The position numbers and the translations under genes were made by a program. DNA of 64,000 nt, taken from Paragyromitra xinjiangensis. Its lineage: Eukaryota > Ascomycota > Pezizomycetes > Pezizales > Discinaceae. Shown one piece after another: positions 47,249-57,936 of this stretch. Under the pieces are notes generated by a model, which searched no databases, was not told the DNA's origin, and worked only from the letters and a program-made list of their open reading frames with translations. The stretch is taken from the NCBI GenBank assembly GCA_038503065.1, contig JBCAMK010000004.1:881001-945000 (forward strand), written 5' to 3'. Each line of letters starts with the position of its first letter. Positions within the stretch are counted from its first letter, which is position 1.

Positions 47249-50200
47249 TCATTTCGGGTCCAAAATCACCCCTTCAAATTCCCTCGATGCGATGTAGTCC
47301 AATGTCCTCTCAAAGTGTTTCCTTGGCGTCTCAGTCGTGGAACTATCATTAGTGCCGAGATTCGACTGAATCAGCTCGATAAGACCATTGAGGTACTTAA
47401 CCGTGACCTACAAACCCAATCTTCATCAGCCACCACTCTACACCGCAAATACCAATAGAAGAAAGAGGAAAGCTACTCACCGCCTCATTCTGCCGATCAA
47501 AGTAATACACATAACGATTCAAAATCTCCACAAACAACTCCACACTCACACCCGCATCCATACATGCATCCGCAACCCTCAAAGCCCTTTGCAAACACTC
47601 CAACACCCTCTTCCCATCTCTATACAGTTTCGAATCCTCGCCTTCGCCTCTCGCTGGGATCTCGACAGCCCACCATAGATGACTGGCTAGATATACAGCA
47701 CGACATTGATCTGGCTTCTTCAGTAACTTGCTTCCGTACTGCGCACACTTTGTGATCAACGTGTCGTAGTTCTCTTTTGAGAAGTTGCGTGTTGAGTGTA
47801 GTGCATTGGCGATTACACACACGGCCTGGAACTGCGCACGACTATCGGAGATGGCTTCTTCGTATACCGTAAACGCCTGTGCGAAAAACTCATATGCGAC
47901 TTCTTCGGCGCCATTCTGATCGGCGGTTTGTCCGGCGAGTAGGAATAGTCGTAGACAGAGGTCGGGGGTACCGACGCGCGTGTACAATGCTGAAATAGAC
48001 GTGTGTAGGAACTTGTACAACGCGGCGCTGGCCGTCTGCCAGTCATTATCGTCGTCGAAGTGTTCACGAGCCTTATAACGGCGAGCTAGCTTGATGCCAG
48101 CTGTGATAAGGGCGGGTGTGGTGTACCGGATACGATCCCCGCCTTCCGCGAAAGCTTTTTTAGCGCACTGAAGGAGCTTGAATTGCGTGTCGTTGTTGTC
48201 GTTGTGGAGAAGGTGTACGATGCGTGCGAGACGTCCTTGCTCCTCAACGGTTTCGTCGGTCTCGACATCACGTTTGCGCGGGGCGGTGCCAGGGTAGGGG
48301 GAGGGCGCGGCGCCTTCACGGATGAGAACGCGGACAAGCTCGAGGATGCCTTCGGCGTGGGTTGGGGTGGAGATAGGAGTGGCGTTGCGGAGGATGGAGG
48401 TTGCAATAGTGGTGGCGATGGCACGACGGGTTGGGTATGATTGAGAGTGGAGGAGGGGAAGGTAGGAGGGGAGCGAGAGGACGGTGAAGAGTGAGGCGTA
48501 GGATTGCACAGGAGCGAGAAGAAGGGTGAGAATGTTAGCCTGGGAGGCGGGAGAGTGCAGGTCGGGAGTGGTGGACAGGGCGGTGACTTTTTGGTGTGTG
48601 TAGCTGCAAGCAATAAATCAGTTCTATTTCGTTCAAACAGCTTCCTGGGACTTACGCAAGGATCTGGTCGACATATTCTGCATGGGTAACTCAGTTAGCA
48701 TCAAGTATACCAAAGAAACAGTAGTAAGGTATCCAGCACCTAGTCGATCCGGATAAATATTCAATGCCAAATTCGCCAACGACACCAACAGCGCCGTAAC
48801 ATCCTGCACTGGCAGATTCTGGGCCTTCGATGAAACATGGAAATCAGCCTCCCCCTCTCCTGAACCAAAACTCCTCGTGTGTGCCCTTACATTAACTAGA
48901 TTCAACACCTGCTCGTAGAAGATTTCATACAGCTTCACATCCTCCGGAATGCCCCTCGCCTGCTTTCCAGTCGTAGACTCTGCGTCTTCGCTCTTCTTTT
49001 CCTTTTCCTTATCGCCCTCTGTATCTTCGGGTGCTTCGGACGCGGCAATCGTCGTCTCGTCGTCGTCTCTTAGCGTCACTTCATCATCATCATTAGAGGA
49101 TGCCGGGGGTTGGGACTCATCAGGAGCCTTAGCCTCGGCGCCGTTGGAGGCTTCTTTGGCGAGACTGAGCTTCTCGAGGAGACGCACGGAGGCTTCTTCC
49201 TCCTTACGCAGGCGCTCTTCGGGGGTCTCGGATTCGGCCTCGCGTGCGGCATAGGCAGAGAGCCGGTCCATGATACCGATGACAATGGCTTTGACATTGA
49301 CATTTGGATTGAGGCGCGCTGTGGCCGAGAGAAACTGATCAAGGGTGTGTAAATGGAACTCGTCGGGGAAAACCTGAGTTATTACTGCGCAATCTCAGTA
49401 TTGCCTCCACTTCCCTCCTCTCCCCCCCCCCTCTCGATACATACCTTCAAGAAGATACTCCTGCGCTAAAACATCACGACACTGCACAACCTGCTCCAGT
49501 AACGGCGCCAGAATAATATTCTTATAAGTTTCAAGGTCCACCAACTGACTGAGCCTGACCAAATTACTCCCAACAAGAAGCTGTAGCTCTTTTCTTTCCT
49601 GAATGCGCTTATCGCGTTCCCGGGAGTGGCCCTGGTGCTGTAGACGCACCCAGAGCTTGTTCATTTCGATAAAATTGGTAATTATAAAAGAAATGGAGTC
49701 CTGGAAGTTGCCTTCCGGACCTTCGCTATCCCCCGTGGGAAGGGAATCGCGGGACTGTCCAGATAGATAGTATCTCAAGAAAAGTCCTCTGGCTGCGTAT
49801 CAGCTATAGCCATATGGTAGTAGAGATGGAAGCAATACCGGATGGGGTGTTGCACGCCACGGCTCATTTCCATCATATCTTTCATAATCTCCTTAACTGG
49901 CGCATCTTCAATGCTCATGTAAACCCTATTTTCACCAATAGCTTAGCTCTTGCTGCATAGCATACAGCTCACTGTAACTCACGTTCCAACCGTGATCATG
50001 AGATATAACCGCGGCACGATATTTCCTGTACAACAATAAACATCAGCAAATGACCCTCCCACCTTTCCCCTACCTCCTCCGAGTACCCCTCGGAAGCTAT
50101 CACTAACCAGCATATTGCACAAGCTCATATAGATCTGCCAGGTGATTAACTGGATGGCTCTCCTTCAGGTAGACCGAAAGATGTCTCAGCGCATCAAACA

Positions 50201-50466
50201 CCGCCATATACAGTTCGTAGTACTGCTTCGGTCCTAGCGAGCTAGTTCGTAGTTCCGAGACAAGCGTCGAGCTAGCACCACGCATCCATTCTGCTGTCAG
50301 CGCATAGAAGAGAGAGGGAGCTGAGGGAGCGAGAAGGCAATTGCACATACCTGCATTTCAAAGCGTCCATGAGCTTCCCGGGAGTTTCGAGACATTTGCG
50401 CATCAGTGCGGTCTGCTGCCGCACGACGCCCAGTGCATCCTGGAGGAGGGCCTGTTGGTCTTCCAT
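47249..50466 (-). CDS. VPS35: Retromer complex subunit VPS35
   Basis: Central scaffold of the retromer cargo-selective complex, which retrieves membrane proteins from endosomes. Nine exons on the minus strand join in frame: 50466-50351, 50271-50108, 50025-49983, 49925-49839, 49788-49445, 49384-48740, 48677-48656, 48603-47481 and 47407-47249, giving 900 aa. The N-terminus shows [20 protein letters not shown], then the invariant VPS26-binding [14 protein letters not shown] and [19 protein letters not shown]. The HEAT-like middle includes [20 protein letters not shown] and [15 protein letters not shown]. The C-terminal solenoid, which binds VPS29, includes [12 protein letters not shown] and [21 protein letters not shown] Glu/Asp/Lys-rich insert of about 70 residues near residue 320, absent in the core fold, is probably a disordered loop. 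Exon 7 is only 22 nt. The start methionine begins [18 protein letters not shown], as expected for the family. All eight introns are GT-AG. Confidence 0.96.
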
Positions 50467-52166
50467 GATTGCGGAAAGGGGGGGAGGTTAGTGGAGAGCG
50501 GGGGTGGGCGGTGAGGCGTAGATGATGGCTGCAGAGGAGTTGAACGGGGAGGAGGCGGTAGCGGTGGTGAGAGCAGTGGAGGGTGGTGGTGGTGGCAGTG
50601 GGGGACGGGTGGGTATATAATGTACCCAATGCGGTAGAGAAAGTCCAGGCGGCGGAGAAAGTTGGTGGAGGCTCTCGGTCCGGTCGCATAAATTAGCGAT
50701 GACGCCTCAGCAGATCGGCAGGGCAACCAACTAAATCTCACGACATGTTACTTCAACCACGTTTTCTTTAAGAGTGAGCCCACAAGCTTTTCTCTTTTTA
50801 TCTGCTGTGTTTTAAAATCTAAGGCGCTGATGTTGTTTTCACCGTTGGACATTCAACGCCCTTGTACTTGAAACAACGGGGCTAGGTACTCAAAAAAACT
50901 TTGTAAACACGAATATGGCGCTGCAAGTCGAAAATTAAGATTGGAGAGGATAAAAAAACGACGCTCGGTAGAAGCACTTGCACTTCTACTGCCTGTTTAC
51001 TGCCCAAAACGAAACATTCAGTCTGAAGATTTAATTGGCTGTACTGTAAAGCGCGGCAACCCACTGCAGGTTGCAAATACCGTCAAACGATGCTCTCGTG
51101 CCCATGTTCAATTGCAAACCCATAGTAACCATACCTCAACCGGATGGACCTCAATTATTGAAGATTCACTACACCTAGCACCCCAACTTCTACACACTGC
51201 AAAATAGACACAATAATTGATAAGCCATATCATCCTCTTTTTCGTCGCCCTGAATACCTAGCACTCGGTCAGCCCTGATAAAGTCACTGAGATGCCAGGT
51301 TACTATGCTCGACAGTATTCGCAATCCGCCCACCCACGACTACACAGTGAGCTAAGCTAACAAAACTAAAAAAAAAACAAAATCAATCATATGCCCTACT
51401 ATTGAGGTCACCAAATATTGAGATAGGGAGTCCCCTTTGCTACAAACCCATACTGGCAGGTTTCTGCGAAAAGATGCAGTGCAATAGTGGAGGTTCGTGC
51501 TGGTGTTGGTGAAATATGTCTTGATAGATGGGAAGAACGAATCACGCGGCTAGATTTAGGGTTTGCGGTGTCCCTGAGATAGGTACAGTATTATCCAGCT
51601 CTAGATGTGGCTACCAACCCTAAGCTTCTAGCGCCTCCTATCCTGTATTCACAGGAATGTATCAAGATATTATAAAGGCAAAATTACCTTGGGCTAGAGG
51701 AAAAGAAACGTGAAGGAGAGGCCGTTTATGGCTGTAATGACACCGCCGTCACCGGCCAATAGTATCTGGTTCTATCAGTAGGAAAACAGCGGGACGTATT
51801 CTTACTCAGAGCTCGATACTTGGCAATTTGAGTCAGCAGAGTCCTACAGGGGTTTAGTCTACACCGTACCACCGACCAAGTTTAGTAAATTCCATTCAAA
51901 GGCACCTACTAAGGGAAGTTTTGGTATGAATAGAATCATACTGTAACTTTCGTAGGGGATATGAATCAGATAGCATGAAGGTTGAAATTGCAGGCATTTA
52001 GGGAGGTAATAACGGGTCAATTGTCTTATCTCTAAAGACTGGTGGCGTGGTCTTACCTGTGTGCCCATATACCCCCCCCCGAGTACCTACATTCTTAGAT
52101 TCCTAAAACTCTCCGATTTCTATCCCTAGGGCTACACCCAAACGGTGCCCATCAGAAAGACCCAAC
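50467..52166. other. Intergenic region VPS35 to retrotransposon
   Basis: The VPS35 upstream region is rich in GGTGGTGG/GAGG tracts on the plus strand (CT-rich on the coding strand) from about 50490 to 50640. The rest has no recognised gene. A TTAGGGTT telobox-like match near 51556 has no gene next to it. Confidence 0.5.
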
Positions 52167-52171
52167 AACGG
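52167..52171. repeat. Target-site duplication, left copy (AACGG)
   Basis: Five bases immediately before the 5' LTR, repeated at 57590-57594 right after the 3' LTR. Five bases is the usual duplication for Ty1/copia integrases. Confidence 0.9.
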
Positions 52172-52527
52172 TGTTGGATATTTACTTCCTTTCGTGCCGC
52201 TTCCGGCCTTTCCTTACTATTTGGCTCTATTCTTTCTTCCACCTACGTAGGCTTCTATAGCATACGTAGGCTTTCCTACTATTCAGGTTTCTTCTTATTC
52301 CTTGCTGATTTGGGCTTCTTTGGCTGTTGATTATTCTGGCGGCTATTCAGTGTAATTGAGGCTGCTTTGAGCCTGGAGCGCTACCTGAGGTATATGGTGG
52401 AAGGGCTCTGATTGGTTGATTACTTGTATATATACAGAGGCTTTCTGCCTCTTCTACGTTTCTTTCTTCTCTATCCAATATATCAAGCCTTCCACAGAAG
52501 CAACGAATATCTCACCTTATTACTTCA
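52172..52527 (+). repeat. 5' LTR
   Basis: 356 bases, TG...CA ends. It contains a TATATATA promoter-like box near 52430 and a CCTACGTAGGC palindrome with a nearby second TACGTAGGC copy (around 52242-52272). It matches the 3' LTR except for a small cluster of insertions near 52377-52390. Confidence 0.95.
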
Positions 52528-52542
52528 GGTTATGAGCCCGGC
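52528..52542 (+). other. Primer-binding site for a half-molecule of initiator tRNA-Met
   Basis: GGTTATGAGCCC at 52528-52539, directly after the LTR, is the exact complement of the anticodon-arm segment GGGCTCATAACC of fungal initiator tRNA-Met, not of a tRNA 3' end. Priming by a cleaved 5' half-tRNA is known for Drosophila copia and several fungal copia-like elements. Complementarity may extend to 52542, depending on the host tRNA stem sequence. Confidence 0.75.
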
Positions 52543-52695
52543 TCGCGCCGCATAACCCTAACCCTATACTTTTTGAGCCGCAACCTTATTTGAGCCGCAT
52601 CCACAACCCCTGCCGATCAAACACCTCTCTCCTCGCAAACACCAAATACCCCCCTCTTTGCCCTTTGCTCTATTCTCCACGCCTTCCTCGCAAAT

Positions 52696-53797
52696 ATGCC
52701 TCCCTCCGAGACTGAATACTCCTGCAAATATGGCTCTACGCCCAAGCTACACTCCATAATTACTACGCTAGCGCCTCAATTGGAAGCTTTCCTGTGTTCG
52801 GAAGAAGCCTTGTGAATTGTGTTAGGCAGTAGATTAGGCCAGCAGCAGCTCAACGTGTTGCCCACGCGATTATGACCTCCGTTCCGCCAAGGCATATACC
52901 CTCCTATACAGCGCGTGCTCTCCCATAAGTAAAAGCGCAAATCTCGGATATCCGCGATCCTGTCTGCTGTTTGGCTGCGCTTACAGCAGAACGATACTGC
53001 CTATACTAGAGCGGGAAGATCAGCAATTAGCCTACGATTTGATAACCTTATTCCTACGGAAGATGCTGATATAGGCATCTTTATTACCGCTTTCTTGAGT
53101 CTGCAAAGCCAGTTAGCGAGGCACTGATAAGGCAATAAACGACGAATCCATCCTCACTAAGAACTTACTAATAAGGCTCCGGCGTTTCCGTATCGTACTA
53201 GATATCATTGCTCGGCAGTAAGTAGAGGTGCAAACGTTGCGATATCTCATGGATGGGCTAATTCAGTACGAGCAAGAGGCTTAAAAACAGGCATCAAACG
53301 CACGGAATTGATATAGATGACTCTATCCTACTAAAACCTTAGCAGCAGCAGCAGCCATACAAGCAAAGCCTGCTATGGCGCCTAAACCTTCCTTCCGAGG
53401 CAGAGGAGGCTTCCAGGAGGCTTAGCGACAGAGGCGAGCTTCGGCGCCTCTCGTGGAGGTGCCACCTCCTCCAGGCCAACGCGTGCTGGTACTGCAGGAA
53501 GATAGGCGTAGAGAAAACGACTGCAGGAAGAAGCAATTTGATATTAGGAATAGAAGAGGCAACGGCAATGGAAGAGGCGGATCTGGCGGAGGAAACGGAA
53601 GCTTTGGCGGAGGAAACGGCAGTTTTGGAGGAAACGACGGAAACAGCAGCTTTGGAGGCAGTACTGCAGCAGGCAGTGCCTACAGTCGATTTGGAAACAG
53701 TGGATTTAGCGCAGGCGGCAATGGAAGAGTAGAAGCAGGATTTGTACAGGCGCTTGCTGCCTTAGGAAACGCCAAAGAGGGGAATATCGGTGGATAA
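52696..53797 (+). pseudogene. Gag remnant of the copia element
   Basis: The first Gag-like frame starts at 52696 but stops after about 40 codons. Later fragments in other frames lead to a truncated CCHC zinc-knuckle: CWYCRKIG is in one frame while the downstream half (ENDCRKK) is in another, so the knuckle is broken by a frameshift near 53507. A Gly/Asn/Ser-rich tail follows (53520-53797). A CAG/GCA microsatellite lies near 53341. Confidence 0.7.
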
Positions 53798-55440
53798 TTG
53801 ACTACGGCGCTTCTAAGCGCCTTTCTTGATATACGCCAATTCACGTCATTATACCCTTTAGGTAGTGATATTCAGGTACTAACACCAGATAATTCGATCC
53901 TATTGGCCAAGCAAGCGGGGCATATACGCCTAAATCTCACTTCCGGCCTATATATCAATATCGAAGCGCTCTATACTCAGGATCTCCACTATTCTCTCCT
54001 CTCCGTGGCTTGCCTCTCCAGGGATATATCATATATCATTCAGTAATAGGCTCTGTTTCTAGGAAATGACCAAATAGGCAGGCAAATCGGTGGTATCTAC
54101 GTACTCGATATCCTTCCTACTATTCAAGTACTGCAGCACGCTGTGCCCTAATATATACGGCGACTTTGGCGGTACCTCTGCTAAATATCGAGCTTTGGCG
54201 TCAACGCCTTTGCACATCTCGGCACGCAGGCTCTCAAAAGCTTGCTTTTGCCCAATCAATATATAGATACAGGCGCTGAATCACGTGATTGCGTCGTTTG
54301 CATCAAAGCCAAGCATCAGCGGAAGGTCTTGAACAATTCCACGTACTACACGCCCTTTTGAGCCTAATCCATTCCGACCTCTGCGGGCCTATTACTCCGC
54401 TTTCTCCTACCTGGCGCGCGTTACTTTATCCTCTATATCGACGACTACTCGAGGGCTAGCTTCTTGCATTACCTCCATACGAAGTCCTCCTCCGAGATCA
54501 CGGCAGTGTTTCGGGCGTTCGAGAGCGTATGGAGAATCAGTTTCCACAGTATAGAATCAGCAGATTTAGGTGTGATAATGGCGAGGAGAGTATGATAATG
54601 CCTTCTTCCGCGGGATCACGAAGACCTATGGAATTACGCTTCGAACCTTCGCCTCCTTACACGCAGCGTAAGAATGGCGTCAGCGAGCGAATGATTAGGA
54701 CCCTAGTAACCAAAGCACGCGCCATGCTGCTCGATTCGCGCCTGCGACCAATTGTGGGCAGAAGCCGTACATACTGCCAATTATCTCCATTCCCGAAGCC
54801 CCTCGCGCTTGGCGGAAGGACCCCATATGAGCTTCTATATGGTAAAAGCGAGATATCACACCTCCGGCGCTTTGGCTGCCTGGCTTATAAGCTTATCCCT
54901 AAAGAAACGAGAGAATAGGCAAATTCGGCAAGATCACGTGCGTGCACGCTTTGTGGGATACGTTCACAATACTACGAAGATATGGCGCCTATGGGATCCT
55001 ATTATAGGCAAAACAGTGCAAGCCTCCGACGTTCAATTCGACGAATCAGGGACCTTGGATATGCGCGCAGACGACACCTCCGAATCTAGTGTCCTAAAAC
55101 CCTTATTCCAGACAGTATATCAGATAACGAGGACGAAGAAGACCAATATCCAGGCCATATTGACTATCAAAGAGTCAACGAAGCTATACCTCCTGTCCAT
55201 ATGCCAGACGAAACCACTGGAAACCCTGTCTCGTAAGAAACGGCGCCAGAAGCGCCGAACCGCCTGCTCAACGAGCAACTGCAGAAAAACGCCTGTTGTA
55301 CGAAGGTCGGCGCGCAGAAGCAAGAAGCCAGCGCGCTGCAGCAGCGCTGCAGCAAAGCAAATAGGTCGATCCTGGCGGCACGTATGGAGGAAGATCCGAA
55401 TAGCTATCGGGAGGCTTCCACATATACGTGCTTTGTAGAG
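53798..55440 (+). pseudogene. Protease and integrase remnant of the copia element
   Basis: A degraded aspartic-protease motif (WIIDYGAS, where DSGAS or DTGAS is expected) is near 53790. The integrase region follows: a pre-integrase HLGTQALKSL and a C-x-x-C motif near 54190-54310, ILYIDDYSRASFLHYLHTK near 54430, RFRCDNG near 54565, EPSPPYTQRKNGVSERMIRT near 54650, then HTANYLHSRSPSRL in another frame near 54760. At least three frame changes separate these pieces. Confidence 0.8.
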
Positions 55441-55500
55441 TGGGAGAAAGGCTATAAAAGCTGAGTATCTTCTCTAGAAGAGAATAATACGTGGGAATAC

Positions 55501-56580
55501 GTGCCTATTCAGGCAGATATATGGGCGAATAAGAAGGCAATTGGCTGCAGATGGGTGTTTAAGACTAAGCTAAATTTTGACGGAAGCAGGAGATATAAAG
55601 CCCGCCTCGTTATCAAGGGATATGAGCAGAAAGAAGGCATAGATTATAGCGAAACCTTCGCGCCTGTGGCTAAATTAGTAAGCTTTCGTATGCTGGTGGC
55701 TTTATCAGCTCTATACGGCTGGGAATTACATCATATGGATGTGGTAACAGCCTTCCTAAACCCCCCTATTGACGAAGAGGTCTATATGCAACTGCCAGAA
55801 GGCGTGGAATGGCTTAGGCCAAGCCTAGGGAATAACGTTATCTGCAGGCTGAAGAAGGCGATATATGGGCTAAAACAGGCACCTCGCCTCTGGAATAAGC
55901 ATATTGACGCCTTTCTTAGAGAGAACGATTTCCAGCAGTCCACAAACGAGCCTACGCTATATATTCTCCACGGCAGAAGCAACGGAAATGGCGCCTATTA
56001 TGTGCTATATATACTCCTATACGTCGATGATCTGCTGATTGCCTGCCTCTTACGTACGGAAGTTGATAGGATTAAGCGCCTGCTGGCCAACCAATATCGA
56101 ATGACCGATTTAGGCTTAGCCAGGCAATTCCTGAATATCAAAATCGAGCGCATATTCGCTGCAGGCACCTCTCCAAACGATTCTTCAACCTACAGTATAC
56201 GCCTTAGTCGCGACTTCGTTCAAACGCTGCTTTGCAGCGCTGGCATGGAAGACTGCAAGAAAGCGCTTACTCACTGGAAACAGGCAATAATCTGCGCTCT
56301 ATTGATGCCTCCTCCGAAACCTCCGACTTTGCAGATCTTAAAGGAATATCAGTCGCTTGTAGGAAGCACGATGTATTTGATGCTTTGTACGCGCCCTGAT
56401 CTTGCCTTTACGATATCAACGCTCAGCAAATACGCTTCTGCGCCCACTATTCAGCACCTTTTTGCTGCCAAAAGAGTGCTTCGATATCTGAAGGAAACCA
56501 TGGATACGGCGCTTACTTACAGCTCTCGGCACCTTGATACGCTGTTGGGAGGATTCTCTGATTCTGATTGGAGGAGATAG
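55501..56580 (+). pseudogene. Reverse transcriptase domain of the copia element (frame intact, fused ends lost)
   Basis: A continuous 359-codon frame covers the reverse transcriptase: GCRWVFKTKLNFDGS, RYKARLVIKGYEQKEGIDY, ETFAPVAKLVSFRMLVAL, HHMDVVTAFLNPPIDEEVYM, AIYGLKQAPRLWNKHID and the catalytic YVDD (in LLYVDDLLIA) near 56020. It continues into the connection region and the start of RNase H (GGFSDSDW), where a frameshift ends it at 56580. As a domain it looks undamaged, but it has no start codon of its own in this context. Confidence 0.88.
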
Positions 56581-57021
56581 GGATGATAGGAAATCAACCT
56601 CTGGATACGTATATACGCTGGCACTGCCATATCGTGGAAATCAAAGAAACAGGCTGTAGTTGCCTTTCAGTACAGAAGCTGAATATATAGGCACTTCGAA
56701 GACGAGGAAGCTATATGGATTAGGCGCCTATTCGATGACCTATCACAGCACCTACAGCAGCAACTGCCGCAGCAGAAGCCGCAACCGCAGCAACTCTACG
56801 TTGATAATCAAGGCGCAATCAAACTCACGGAGAATCCACGTTTCCACGAGCGTACGAAGCATATCGATATCAAATACCACTTCGTACGGGAAGCTCACGA
56901 GAAAGGGCTAATCAACGTCAAATACGTGCCTACTGAAGATATGACGGCAGATATCATGACGAAAGCTCTACCCCTGGAGAGGCACTGGAAGCATATGGAG
57001 GGAATGGGGTTGACGTCCTAA
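56581..57021 (+). pseudogene. RNase H remnant of the copia element
   Basis: After the break at 56580, RNase H motifs recur in shifted frames: an STEAEYIGTSKT-like segment near 56665, then an undamaged C-terminal stretch containing LYVDNQGAIKLTENPRFHER, TKHIDIKYHFVREAHEKG and VPTEDMTADIMTKALP, stopping at 57021. Confidence 0.8.
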
Positions 57022-57216
57022 TTTGATCGATTTTGGCTGTGTTTCTCTTACTACCACAGACAGGCAGGTGTTTCTTTTCCTACTAAACCTCAGCCAATTG
57101 GGGGGTAGGTTTTTCTTAAGAAAATAGAACTGCACTGTGCTGGTATCTCCTTCTGTTGCTTTGATTCCTTTGGCTTAGTATTGGTTGTACGGACTTATGT
57201 GTATTCGGCAGTACTC

Positions 57217-57230
57217 AGGAAGAGTGGGAG
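57217..57230 (+). other. Polypurine tract
   Basis: AGGAAGAGTGGGAG (one T) sits immediately before the 3' LTR, the expected place for plus-strand priming. Confidence 0.75.
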
Positions 57231-57589
57231 TGTTGGATATTTACTTCCTTTCGTGCCGCTTCCGGCCTTTCCTTACTATTTGGCTCTATTCTTTCTTCCA
57301 CCTACGTAGGCTTCTATAGCATACGTAGGCTTTCCTACTATTCAGGTTTCTTCTTATTCCTTGCTGATTTGGGCTTCTTTGGCTGTTGATTATTCTGGCG
57401 GCTATTCAGTGTAATTGAGGCTGCTTTGAGCCTGGAGGCGCTGACCAGGAGGTATATGGTGGAAGGGCTCTGATTGGTTGATTACTTGTATATATACAGA
57501 GGCTTTCTGCCTCTTCTACGTTTCTTTCTTCTCTATCCAATATATCAAGCCTTCCACAGAAGCAACGAATATCTCACCTTATTACTTCA
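57231..57589 (+). repeat. 3' LTR
   Basis: 359 bases, same ends as the 5' LTR. It differs only in a short stretch (about 57437-57451), where three single-base insertions are clustered with one or two substitutions. Its own TATATATA box faces the mL40 gene. Confidence 0.95.
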
Positions 57590-57594
57590 AACGG
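57590..57594. repeat. Target-site duplication, right copy (AACGG)
   Basis: Identical to 52167-52171. Confidence 0.9.
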
Positions 57595-57760
57595 AAGTGG
57601 TCAGCTGCCGAGTGAGTATCCATGATCGAGACAACGACCCAATCCTCCAAAGCTTCCAAACAGCTTCCAAACAACGGCCAATAAAAACTCTCACTCGGCG
57701 CCAGAATTCAATCTCTTTCCTAAATACCCAACACCTCCCATCTTCATTCCCAACCGACTC

Positions 57761-57775
57761 AACCCTAACCCTAAC
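57761..57775. promoter_or_regulatory. Telobox (AACCCTAACCCTAAC) upstream of mL40
   Basis: Two and a half telomere-type units about 160 bases before the mL40 start codon. A CCAAT box (GGCCAATAAA) lies near 57678. Teloboxes are Tbf1-type sites found upstream of ribosomal protein genes in several fungi. Regulation here is inferred. Confidence 0.55.
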
Positions 57776-57936
57776 ATAGCCATCTGAAATCTTGGCAAAA
57801 ATTAAAGATTCTCAATCCTTCACTTTCAACCAACATCCCATCACCACCTCCGAACAGTGAACAACCCACCTACCAACTGCCATCTCTAACTTCTCTCATC
57901 CGAGAGGCGAGTGAGCGCAAACTCATTCCCCACAAG

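Larger units (their letters stand above)
52172..57589 (+). mobile_element. Ty1/copia LTR retrotransposon, structurally complete but coding-defective
   Basis: The 5.4-kb element is bounded by direct LTRs (52172-52527 and 57231-57589), both starting TGTTGG and ending TTCA, and flanked by AACGG duplications. Order of parts: primer-binding site next to the left LTR, Gag region with Gly/Asn-rich tail, protease remnant, integrase, reverse transcriptase, RNase H, polypurine tract. Integrase before reverse transcriptase defines the copia order. The reading frame changes many times, so no full polyprotein can be made from this copy. The LTRs are almost identical, which implies recent insertion. Confidence 0.95.

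Noticed and set aside
57761..57775. CCCTAA repeats as evidence of a nearby telomere or an interstitial telomere scar
   Set aside because: Only about two units, in promoter position, and repeated upstream of TMA7; a telobox is the better explanation.
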